In this document: positions 1-12,405 of the stretch, piece after piece
How the letters are laid out: every line of letters begins with the position of its first letter
Position numbering within the stretch: the first letter of the stretch is position 1
DNA from: Mansonella perstans
Lineage: Eukaryota; Nematoda; Chromadorea; Rhabditida; Onchocercidae
NCBI GenBank assembly: GCA_037074765.1
Contig: JBAMDO010000562.1
Span: 372,001 to 436,000 of the forward strand
Reading direction: 5' to 3'
DNA: 64,000 nucleotides
Translations under genes and position numbers: made by a program
The notes under the pieces: generated by a model
Database searches by the model: none
What the model saw: only the letters and a program-made list of their open reading frames with translations
What the model was told of the DNA's origin: nothing

Positions 1-3000
1 TTTCCATTTTAAATGTAAAATTTTAGGGGAACAGACACTGTTTTGGAAAAAGTTTCCAAATTAACGATCATTTTAAGATTCTAAGTTTTAAGTTACATTA
101 TGTTTGTCATCTGGAATCAAAACTTTTCGAAACTCCCTCAAATTTATTAAAACTTGATTTTAATTATTTCAAAAATTATTTGCTAATATGGCTTTTGTAG
201 ATGATCATCATTAATACTCATCGAATTTTGTCACATTTTCAAAAAAAGCACAAGATTGAAAAATTATTGGTCCTAATATCAACACACATAATGATTGCAG
301 ATGATATCTATGGAAGTTAGCAAATGACAGACAAACTGCTTCCTCAAATAAATAGCAAAAAATGATATCGAAATTCATTCATTCATCTGCTGACGACAAT
401 TTTTGTTAAATTACATAATTGAAAGTTTTTACATAAGCTTCTTTGTCAAATTCACACTTACCTCTAGTCATTCTTTCCTCACTACTCCTCAATATCCAGT
501 TCGATAGTACTTCAAATCTATTCAAGAACAATTCATAAAGTACTTCAAGACGAATTTCCAAATGAATGTTGCAAAATTTTCCTCATTCTGCTGCACTTAT
601 ATGATCAAAACTGCAGAAACGACTATAAAAGTAATTCTTTCTTAAGAGAAAAAACGACAAATTTTCTGATTGATCTAGGATTGCCAGCATTCTGAATTTG
701 AAAACAGAGAACGCCTTATTTCTCACATTAAAGAATGAATAAAAAGTGTATCTTTTTGTTCAAAAACGAATACAGATAACATCGAATAACAAAATGAGAA
801 ATAAATTTTAGTTGACAAGGACACTGCATGGATCACACGGGTACAGCGCATCACTAATATCATTTTTTCTCTGCTTTGACAATAAATGAAATTACAACGG
901 AAAAAAGAAATAGCAATGAATTTCACTGACATTCAAAATTTAAAGTAGCTGATGCTATCTTTCAGGGATTTCACCGATGAATCTCAGCAACTGATCGTTG
1001 GAAGAAAACCTTAATTGTCAAGACATTAATAGGTTTGTGTCCTTGACGACGATTGATGGTAATAAAAGAAATCCAACCGTGAAATATCAAAAAATTTTTT
1101 AAATAAAAAATGACCAGTTTTTCTCCAAGATGCAATGCCTTAAATTTAATTACATATAAAGCTCTTTACAACTTTCTTTATAACTAAGATTGACGAATGT
1201 GATTGAAAGCAGGAAGCGACAAAGCAGGAAAGAGTGGAATATTTGACTATATTGAAAATTAAGGGTCTCATCCACGTAGATTCTGATAAGAAATTGATAT
1301 TAGTCAATTCGACATATTTTATCCACTAACAAAATTTCTTTGTGAATTAGATATTCTTCTGTGAAAAAAAAAACACGTCAGGTCAAACTAATAATTACCG
1401 TTCGCTTAAATAGAGTTACTATCTTCTTTATCAGTTTCCTTGAAAGGTAGCACAATAAGTTAAATTAACTTCGTAGTACGGTTACTTTATCTTCAAAATA
1501 ACCAAGTGTTACCTTCATGAGTATCAGTTAAATATTTGCAACTGAGTAACACTAAATACTAATACAGAATGGAATAAAAAGGTGAATAAACTTGCAAGTG
1601 AAGGAACTGTTTCACTTTTAATGAGAGATCTTTAAAACTATTTTGCATAGTTTTCGGAGAATTGCAGCAAATTTTTAGAAAATTATCGCATTTGAAGAAA
1701 TTCTCACCTACTTAATCATAATTCCAAGCGATGGAAGAGACTGAAACAAAATGTGGATGATATTGTCATTGCAGTGTCAATTACATATAAAAAATGCAAG
1801 CTATCAAATGAGAGAGTAAAGAGTGACTAATTTTTGATTTTTATCAGAATACTGTTGTGGATAAGTGATTCAAATTCCTAATTTCCTAGTCAATAAATGT
1901 ATCTGAAATTAATTTGGGAAAATTTTAAAAAAAAAAGCTTTAGGACCACAAAAATCAAGAGTGAAAACGGCGAGCAAATGATGCGAGGAACAAGTCTATA
2001 ATTGTCATCATGTCCTAAATCGATCGAATGGACGTTGAATCAGGCAATAACCGATTTAATTGTCTGCGCACTTCAAAAATCAAGAAAATAATTCGAATTT
2101 ACAGATCTAATGGAAATTTGAAATTTAGATGTCTTTTCGAACTGTTTAGAATTATGTTCATCTCCAGCAACCGTGTCCAAATCAAAAACAGTTTGGTGGT
2201 AAGCTATCAGATTAAATTTCAAGATAACTACCCGCTGGCAACAATTCAACAATCTTGAAGGAATTCGTCTCAACAGCGCTGACAACAACTGCATGCAATT
2301 TATAATTCATAAAAAATGAAAATTTTCAGATTTCAGCAGAGATCATTAAAGCAAATAAGAAGAGTGAGTGAGTTATTACCAATAAAATTCTTTAATTCAC
2401 TGATAATCTTAAGATGACAAAAGACATAAGGACTCGGATCTTATCAAACTTTGTAAATAGCCATCTTATTTCAGTATTTCCCTTACATCCAGTTTTAAGA
2501 AAATTGTAGCCTTACAATCAATCAAAATCTTACATCAAAATTTCAGAGCTATATCAGCTTAAGGTTTTATATTCCATAATAATGCATGCAATAAGTTACC
2601 ATACAGCCAAGGTAGTTTGCACAGAAGCAACTTTTTCGAATGCTAACTTTTTCGTCATCATTCGATCATTTGCATTGATAATGATAATAACAACAGTTTA
2701 TCAGGATTGTTAGTTGCGGACTTGAACGACGACAGATGACTTTCATCTCCTGTTTCTGTATTCATTTCCTAATTCAAATTTGTTTAAAACTTTGGAGTAC
2801 TTTATTCAACATATTTTCCTGTGCTATGCATTGATTTCCATAATGCTCTAAATTAAGTTATCGAAGATTGCTCCTTGGTAATTATAAATTTCAAAAAGCT
2901 TGTTAAAACAATTTTTTAAATTTACTTCGGCTAGCAGCAGTTATTCTAAAACAAACAATTCATATTCCAAGAGTTAACATGAACATGCAATGAATTGAAC

Positions 3001-4450
3001 ATTTTTTGAAAATAGACCCAATTTTCCCAAAAAATTATATATCGAAGGTCTCGTACTTTTAATTCGAAAAAGGTATGGCTGGAAAAGATCAAGAAAACTA
3101 TTATTTCATATAACTTTGAACTCTAGGAACAACACAAATATCACTGTACTACCGGAGATCGAATATTGAAGCGCACAAATTCGATCTTCGGTAATGTCCT
3201 TTTCTCGATTCTTTCTACTGAGAAATAGAGATGAGAGAGAGGATAAGAGAGAAATTAAGGCAGCAGTTACATTTTGTATTTCGGGTAGTATTTAAAGGAA
3301 TTCATGAGAATGTATGAGTATTAATGAAATTTCATACTAAAATGACAAAAATCGAGAAACATAACATGTAAAGATAAGAAGCTATCCTGCTCCGTATTCT
3401 TAGCTAAAGAATAATAAAATTTAACATTCATAAGAGTTGTCGACAAGAAAAGATAAAATAATGCAGATATTTCTTTTTTTATTTATCTTTCCTGCTTATT
3501 TTATATAAAAATATTGCGGAAAAAAATCAATGGTCTGGCTGATAACAAGAAAACTTTATTAGGCTAGAACGAGTCCAAAATTACGCGACAAGCAATTCAG
3601 GGTATGGTCATTAAAGGTTCAATTCGCGTTGTTAAGAGTTGAGAGAAAGATGATAAAAGTTTGATCGTACATATCGGAAGATCCGTCACGAGAAGGCGAA
3701 TGGATTTCTTCCTTTCTCACACACTTCTTTCAGGTACAACTCACAGTTCAATTGATTGCTCTCCCGTAGTTTTATGCATGCCTACGTTCCAAGGACATCC
3801 GTCGTCGCCACCCATTGTGACATTTTCTGAATTGGAGAGCAGCATGTGATAGAACAGAATGCAATTGCAGAGATGCACTACAAAGGAGGTAAGGCTACTC
3901 TTACTAATCCCAAGTTGGTCATTATACAAATCTAAAGCGAAGTTGTGCTCGAAGCTTCATTAGTCAGCCTAAGATTGTTGACGATTTTTTGCATTAAAAT
4001 CATCAGAAATAACAATTAATTATATGAGTAAAAAAAAAATTCTGAAACAAGAAAGCAATCGTACTAAGGCCTTGGAACTATCGGGACAAATTAAAGAACT
4101 TAATAATACTTTTTGTTCACTGCTCCGAACTACATGCACGCAAGAAAATAGCCCAAAAGCCCTTGATTGTTCAAATATATGGGCCATCACTTAGGTCACT
4201 CAAGCTATGCAATAATAAATCTCATTTATTTCAACACATTATTTCAGCTAACTTCAATGCAAGAAATATTTTGAAATGAAGGATAAACAGGATACCAAAA
4301 GTTATCTATCATTGGGACAGCAGGAAGAGAGGATTTATTGGATCTTCCGCATAACTTAGCAATAGCAACAGGATGGGTAGTGGGTAGAAAAGAAGGGACT
4401 GAAAATGCCAATTCTCAAACTTTCTTTTCAGTTCAATTTACATTCTAGAG

Positions 4451-4547
4451 GTTAGTAATTATTTGCTTTGTTTTGAATAAGGAAGTTAATTATTAAATTA
4501 TTTGTTAGTAATTATTTGCTTTGTTTTGAATAAGGAAGTTAATTATT
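4451..4547. repeat. Perfect 44-nt direct repeat, period 53
   Basis: Copies 4451-4494 and 4504-4547 are identical (begin gttagtaattatttgc, end gaagttaattatt), separated by nine nt. This looks like a recent duplication inside the presumed giant cadherin intron. Confidence 0.95.
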
Positions 4548-4977
4548 CGTGGAATTACAAGTGGGAATTTCGCTGATGTGTTGAAAGGACAAGATAAGAA
4601 TTACGGTTAAAAGAGAACGGAAAGGGAATTTTACCTGTCATGATATTATAAAAGGCATGATGAACATTCAACGCAAGCGCAGTGATTATCCAAATTTATT
4701 GAAGCGAGAAAGGAAAGCGATTTGCCTATGGAAGGCCATTTCGTTTACCATCAAAGTACATATGTTGTTCTGTGTTACAAAGATGAAATTTTTTTCTAAA
4801 ATAATCCAAGAGTGCAGAGCATCTCAGACTAAGATTTATTTCAGAAGTGAATTCTGTACACACTATCTCAGATTAGGACTTGATTGCGCAGTGAATCTGA
4901 AAGGATGTGCAATGTTTTTTTCTGTATGGACTAAGGAGTTTTTAAGAGGATTAAATTTAGATGTTCTTGTCTCTTGT

Positions 4978-5392
4978 AATTTACATAAAGACTTCTGCAT
5001 CCCGAAAAGTAAAAAAATCTTAGTTTTTTACTTTTTTTGCTATTTTTTCTCATAAATTGTGCAAAATTTAAAAGTCCTTAAAAGCACCGAATTAACTTGA
5101 CAGCGTACAGGCAGAATGCCAAAAATATACATGTTTGAAATACAAATCTAAAAACGCAGTTTCCCTGTCAAAATTGGAACTGTATAACAGTGAACTTTAT
5201 GTTTTATGCAAAAATAAAATAACCTTTCATTTATAGCTTTAAGCGGATGAAATGAATGGAATTTCATTAATGAGAAATGAGAATACTCTGAAAATTACGA
5301 TTCGTCGCAGAATCTCGATGAAAATACCGCTGAGGTATAAATTTAAAGAACATGCAATTTACATAAAGACTTCCACATCCCGAAAAGTAAAA
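4978..5392. repeat. Dispersed 37-nt direct repeat
   Basis: Copies at 4978-5014 and 5356-5392 share aatttacataaagacttc and catcccgaaaagtaaaa, differing at two adjacent positions. Spacing is 378 nt; nothing else in between is shared. Confidence 0.9.
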
Positions 5393-8300
5393 TAAATAAA
5401 AACGCCTATTTCACAAAACAATTGATTAGTATAACAGCTTCTAATACTATTATCCGATGGAAAAGTATTAATTTAAATTTCTTATGCTAATTTCAGAAAT
5501 AATCCGTGTTGCTTATCCTTTTTTCTCTCTCTCTCTCTCGTCCCAGACCTCTCCATTTGAATTTCAGCATAAAAAGTAACTGAAGGTAAAATGACTCTAA
5601 TAGAGATACGAATTACAATGATATATTTAATCGTATATGTATATTAATCGTATGTGCAGTAATGTGAATTATAATAACATAAGGATTGCCTTCATTCCGT
5701 AGTATCTTGATAGGATAGTTTATTGAATTTTGCTGCGATTAATTAATAAGGAAAGTGAAGTGATGGGAAAAAGTGTATTTGATAAATCCTAGTTTTAAGA
5801 AAGTGCCCAGATGGACACTTCAATGAGAGGCCAAGGGTAGGCAAAGAGCTGCATGTCGTCTTTTTGCACTCCTTATTATGCTAATTATTTCTTTGCACAA
5901 GTATATATTTGCAAGAAAGATATTAAGATAAAGCACATGCATTATGGTGAGTGGCAATGATTTAGGGAAAAGGAAACGCTAATTTCCGGAATATCCCATT
6001 ACTTTCCTGTTGATGACCCAATTTATCAGATGATGCAAGCTTAGAGTACTTGAACAAACTAATAAAAAATGCCGTCAGAAAAAAAAATGGAAAGAATTGG
6101 GGAAGGAAAGATTTGAATCCTTAAACTATGAAAAAAAAAAGGAAAGAATAATATAAATGGACGGGAAGTTGGGATATTGGTTATTTGGCCCAGTTGAGGG
6201 AAAAAATTTATCATTATTCGAACAAATATCGAGACAGGAACCCAAGGGATAGTTCGTCTTTTTTTCCTTTAAAAGATGAAAGAGAAAATTTTGTTCTCAT
6301 CGATAGTAAAAATCTAATCGTTTCATTTAATCTGCGCCAAAAAAAGTAGCAAATTTTACAATTTTTTCTTGAACAGAACAACAATTATCGGGCGCAATTG
6401 CCAACACTGATTGCAAAAAACGAATGATTAACTGCGCGTTCTTTCATCAAATCAACGTCTTATCTTTTTACAGAATTCAATTGTATCACTACTAGGCGAC
6501 ACTTTCCATGAATAAAATAAAATCTTGATGATCCTCTCTACATTAAATGTTAATTGAAATGAAATTTAGCAAAAAATAGTAGTTCATCTAAACTGGTTCT
6601 ACTTATCAAAAACGCACATGGAAATTCTAAAGCAGAGATTTTTAAAAAACGATCAATAATTATATTTTTGATCACTTATCGAAATGCCAAGAAGAAAGAA
6701 AAGCAGGGAAGCTTACATCTATGTGCTATCTGAAGAAAGGTCAGAGGCGTGCCGTTAGCCAAATAACATAAGTAAACAACGTAATTGTATGGTGTTAGGG
6801 TGGAGAGCTAGCGATCGGGACTAGAGTAAATAAAAGTGCTGAAGATAGGATCAATTGTAGTACAAATAGAAGGTGACTGCTGAATGTCTCATTTTCAAGG
6901 GAAAATGAATAAAATGATGCCTATGAACGACCACTCATTCTAACAACAAATTAGCACAAAGCTTAAAAGCTTTCAGCTGTAAAGTTATGGGATTTGTACC
7001 AATAATTTGGCGATGATCAAAAGAATCTCATCTTTGGTACAACTGCGGTAAGTGAAATATCTGACTTTGCAAATATTTCTTTTCCCGATAAAATATTTTA
7101 CCGACAGAATGCCTTTCACTGAAAAGCATTAAAAAATGTTCGAGCAGTTGTGTTGAAATCTATCGCAAATTGTTAAAGAAACCCCAGTACTCCTTAACGA
7201 AAATAAAAAACGAAATCTTAAAAAAGGCATGGAATGAATGGTACGAGAATGAACGGAAGAAGCATAAGGTAATTCTGAAAAAAAATAAAACGATAAAGAA
7301 AACTTTAGACAGAAAACAAGTTAACAGCAATGAACAATCTTATCTGCTCGTGAGAAATAGTAAAACTACCTATCGCAAAGGACAATGCAAAAGAAAATGG
7401 ACAGGTAATTCTTGTTGATATTGAATCATAGAATGTAAAGATTTTTCAATTGGGACAACGAGGAAAAAAAAGCAGTGAAGAAAGAGGTGACCATGTAAAC
7501 AAAAAAATAGAGCAAAGGGTTAGCAAAATGGCTCTAGCTTCTAACCCAGACTATCAAACGCTTGGACTCAGCGACACTTAGTGTTTAAAAATCGATTCTA
7601 TCAACAAAGCGCAAATTCTATAAAATATTAAAAAAATTTTAAAAATACTTCGTTCTTTTCCATGGTAATTTCATTTTCTGAGCGCTGCTTCTCTTATATT
7701 TAACCATTTTATTTATAAAAATCTTTTAACTTCGATCAATGCTTTTTGAAAAATACATTCATATCAAACAGAATAACTTGAGAAATTGGATATTATCAGA
7801 TATTTAAGATGATATCTTTGACATTCAAAATTTCAGTGTGACAAAGAGGAGATTAAGTAAGAATACAATGGCAGATCTCAGTGATGCCAAATCTCAAAAT
7901 ACCTGATGAGAGAAGTGCTTTATATTTCTACTTCGAAAAACCAATGAGGTTAACTCAGGTTTCCAAATGTTAAGTAAGTTATAATCATTTGTTTGGATTA
8001 TTATGTGCGATTTTGAAAGTCAGAGAAAATTTATGTAATTAGTTTAAAAGAAAGCAACTTAAAAATAAGAAGCCATATAGTCCATTAAATATAAAATACC
8101 TGGGAATTACTGAAGTTTAACTTATTAAATTTTCAACGCCCTGAGAGGAAGGTATGATTGAAATTAGTTATAAAATGAAGCTCCGGATATAACGAAATAA
8201 TTAAATACGAAAAAATAATAGGAATCGAGGAATTCCGATATCAGTTAAGTTCCAAATAAAATCTCATCGCAACAATCTGGCAAAATCAAAGTCAGCTGGT

Positions 8301-10481
8301 AATAAATCACAGCTATTTGCTTCTTACTTATGAAAAAGTCATTTGAATAATAGAAATTGCAAAAGCGATCCATTTTGAACTTATTTGCAATCATTTCAAA
8401 AAAATTTCGAGCAATATTTTTATTAAAAAGTGAGCTGAAAATTAGGTGAGCCACATTTTCCTCATACTTCCAGAAGCTTAACTGTAACTGACTGCCTTAA
8501 AATCAGACAACGCACATTAAAAACCAAGAATTGTTTTAAGGTTCACAGTTTTCCAGAACAATATTAAAACAATCTTAACTTTTCAGCCTTATGTCCTCTC
8601 TCTGAAAGCATTTAAACTCAGGCGAGATGAAATGGACATTCTATTTACCGTCTTTCCCAACTTCTCTTCTCAGAATGGAAATACCATGATTCTAAAAAGG
8701 AACCTGAGGAGTTATATGTTCCAGTAACTCAATAAAGATGAATTTTCACAAAGTAATACAAAATAAAATACATCTCATACAATCAACTAGTCATCAACTA
8801 TACAATCAACTATTGTTAGGCATAAAACTTGAGTAAACTTTCAGAATAAAGTTGAGGCACAATATAAATATGCTTTCACCAAAACCATCCTACAAAATGT
8901 CTTCTTTTGACCTTTTTATGGTATGAATAAAAAGATCAACAAAAGCGCGGCCACTAATGGACATCTCATAGGCAACGTACAGTATCCTTACAGTGTAATT
9001 ACTAAATTGTTGCAGGTGGTTTACGCTCTCTCATCCGCCTATGGTCCTACCAATTAGTACAAATGATAGGAAATGATGCAAAAGATTTTATAAGAATTGG
9101 TGATATTCATTAAAATATATGAAAGTAACTTTCTTTATTATCCATCACAAGTATTAGAGGACGACTGAAAGAAACTTTCAGGCAGATATTTCCTCAGCAT
9201 TAATTCAACTCCTTTATATTTCCAAAGTTCGTGTAAAAATTTCGGGTTTGGACGACACCACAAGTTATCTTCTCTAAGACGAAAGTGACAATGAAATGCT
9301 TCAATTTTTCCAAGTTATTATTTCTACAGTGAGTAGTCAATGTGAAATTTGCAGAACAGTTTAAGATTTAAAATTAACATTATTAACATTTCAAGTAAGA
9401 GTTGGTTCACTCTTAGCTTTCCTCGGAAGCTCTCTTTTCACATTTAAAAATTGAATAGCACACGAAATGAAAAAGTAAATATATGCAACTTCCCAAAATC
9501 TCCTTAAATATGATTTGAATTTCGACTTGGATATATGTCAAAAATTTTTCCTTTCGTAACAGTGCTCATCACAGATGGAGCAAGAGAGTGAGTTTTTCAG
9601 TAAATTATAAGGAATAACAAGAAAGATTGTTTCTCATTTTCGTGCACTGTCTAGCCTGTAGACCTTTTGATGAAACTAGATCATTTTGATAATTATTATA
9701 TTTTATATTTATTTTTCTTGTCATTCCTTATAATTGAATTTTTCTACTAAAAAAAAAAATTATACTTTTTATAAATTTAAGGATCTGATGAAAATGCATG
9801 TTGATAAATGATGCCTCAAATTGAAAATGGAAGGATGATAGAAACGACAGGAGTCAATTAAGGCCGATTTAGATACGATATCAATTGATTACAGGTTATT
9901 GAATGTCAACAAGGTTGTCACAGCATTCGTAATGAGGGATTGTTTATTAAACGCTATATTGGTGAACTCAGGAATCAATTCTCTGAAAAGAAGAACCAAT
10001 GAAATGAGGAAATCGGAGAGAGAAGAGATGGGACATGTTCGTGCTGGCGTAACAATTTCCACTTTGTCTTTGTATTGTTCATTGCAACTTGCACATTTTG
10101 CAGCAGGACATGGTCTATTTTTGATAATTTATCAATTTAAAATTTATGAGGCATTGTATGACAAAAAAGTTTTGCTCAGTTTATATTTCTTAAATATAAT
10201 AATATTTCTTAGTTCGCTCCAAAAATTATTTACAGCGAATCGCAATTGTAATTGGAGTAATAGGGCATGCAGTCGATTAGGCTATTTATATATTACATCA
10301 TAGATGTTTAGACTGAAGAAAATAATGCGAGACTATCTTGGTTGCCATAAGTGCAGATAACTGTGAAAATTTTGTAAGAAAGAACAATGATGGAGGGAAT
10401 TGAAAGACAAAAGGAAAATATCGTGTGGTTCGATATTTTCTGAGAGGGAGTAACCTTTTCCGATAAAAAAAAACCTTTTTT

Positions 10482-10534
10482 AAAATGACTTTTTTCTAAA
10501 CATCATAGATGTTTAGAAAAAAAAAGTCAATTTT
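10482..10534. repeat. Near-perfect hairpin (inverted repeat)
   Basis: Arms 10482-10504 and 10508-10534 pair through ctaaacatc/gatgtttag around a 3-nt loop (ata), extended by T6/A9 and gac/gtc, with a few unpaired A residues. A partial second copy of the core (acatcatagatgtttaga) lies at 10297-10314. It may be a remnant of a palindromic mobile element or a structured intronic RNA. Confidence 0.8.
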
Positions 10535-12405
10535 CAATGGTAAGAGTAGCTCCTGGATTCTTACTCTTGCTATGGTTATAAAAAGTAAACTAAATAAATC
10601 TATCGTTTCAAGTACAGTTTAAAATTACGCTGGATAGGTTGGAAAATTATTTCAGCACACCGATACAATTTTTTAAATAGAAATATGAAAATTTTGAGGA
10701 TCCGATACAGTCAAACCAAATATCCAAGATTTCTTGACACTGGCAGGAAACAAGTAGGATAACGCAAGACGTTATCATTATTTCAATAATAAATATTACT
10801 CTCAAGTTATGAAAATGATACATTTTCGTGATAATTTTTGTGCAAAAAATTTGGGAAAATTGCTGGAAGAATACAAAGGATTTGTGCAAACATTCAAACC
10901 TACAGAGAGACTGCAAGTGTCTGTACTGCATATTGGGATCGACCACAGCAGTGACATACATATGAGCTACAATATTTGGTCATAGTTATAGACGTATAAT
11001 ATGCTCAAGCTAAAGAGTTATTGAACAAGGTGTTTAGTCTCCAAGGAAACATTCACCCCTAGGCAAGATAATTTTGAATACTGATTTTGAATACTTTTGA
11101 ATACTAGGTTTACAGGATAAAATGCTGCTTACCCATCAAACTAAATATCAAAGATTAGGCAAAACTATTTCTTTCATGATAGCGCTGATTGTTACCTCAT
11201 AAAAAGTAACAAAAAGCCGCTGAAACACAGCTTTGCTAATAAAATTGAGTACAATTCAATAATTTTTTTCTGCAGTTCATTTAACTATATTTCACAATCT
11301 GCAGTTTCTTGAGTTATTAATTAAGTGAGTTCTGAAAAATTATCGAAATAAAAAATGTGGTTCTGTTTAAATTCGTGCAGTATTTTCAGGAAATTAATAA
11401 AGAACTTTGTAAGTTTCTGGAGATACATCCATATCATCAAACTTGGAACCATTCAAACCTGAAAACTTCCCTTTTCTTATTTCATCCTAACGAGCTCACC
11501 CACTATCACTTGAGAAAATCCACAGAGATGACGAAAATTCACCAATTATCCGTGGATAACTTTGTTATGTACAATACTACGACTAAAGGGTAAGAAATGA
11601 TGAGGATTGATGATGATAAATATGGCTATAGTGACAGATTGCAATGCGACAGATTTTTGAATTGCAAGAATAAGAAGCATTTAAGGAAAAAAGTAAACAG
11701 AATACTCCATTCTCAAAAATTTATTCTCAAAAGAACTTGAATTGAAAATGCAAAAATTTCCAACAAAAGCCATTATTTATATGGAAACTATCAAAAGATC
11801 GTAAAAATCGGATAAAGTAAAGCCGGTATTTCCACAGTGTTTACTTTTAAAAGTAGAAGACAAGATAATGGCTTATAATCTTCCAAGATACAAGTAGAAG
11901 TTTAATGACTGGTTTTTTTTTGGTTCTGTACTTTTACTTGGTAAACACCAGCAGTTATTTTCATCAGAAAGATAAGTACTTAAAATCATATGATTAGGAA
12001 GGATTAGAAAAATGAGAATGAAGGACACGAAAGAAAAAGTATTGAGAAGAAGCGTCTAATGTACTTCGAAAAGCATGGAATCCAGTGATTATTGATTTCG
12101 ATATTGTAAAGTGTCAGAAACAAACGACGTGAAAAGTGTAAATCAGAAAAAGATCGAATATAAGAACATAAAATTAACAATTTGAATGAGGTATGGAAAG
12201 GCAGAGACTTGCGAGAATGCCGGATAAAAAGCTGTTTTACGGAATGAAACTGAAAAAACTCTAACTTTCATGTGCTTTTAACTGAACTAGCAATTTAGGA
12301 ATTTCATAGCAGCTGAGACTTTAATTCCTGAAAGGTTCGATAATACTTCGCAACTCCAATGAAAGTAACAAATTCCTCTTTAATTAAATTTAAACAGAAA
12401 ACAAC

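Larger units (their letters stand above)
1..12405 (-). other. Presumed giant intron of the cadherin gene, no supported exons
   Basis: After the phase-0 donor AAG|gttgtt at 12406 I found no further cadherin-like exon on the minus strand down to the left edge. Open frames here are short, of low complexity and lack convincing splice context. The region should be intron, possibly with the promoter and first exon of a short isoform, by analogy with C. elegans hmr-1. It contains two short direct repeats (4451-4547 and 4978/5356) and a near-perfect hairpin (10482-10534). Two patches look slightly coding-like but remain unassigned (3735-3850, 9895-10000). Confidence 0.55.

Noticed and set aside
4657..5055. 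Plus-strand 132-codon open frame
   Set aside because: AT-driven composition, no domain-like features, no splice context, and it includes one copy of a non-coding 37-nt repeat.
9899..10303. Plus-strand 134-codon open frame
   Set aside because: Its frame differs from the SET-like reading, has no recognisable protein features, and lies in the presumed intron.
10647..10961. Minus-strand frame with YVTAVVDPNMQYR as a possible next cadherin exon
   Set aside because: The phase does not fit the phase-0 end at 12406 when the available acceptor is used, and the following residues are not cadherin-like.
12304..12405. Extension of the last cadherin exon beyond 12406
   Set aside because: After IKK the frame turns into VVFCLNLIKEEF behind a usable gttgtt donor; the repeat pattern is lost.
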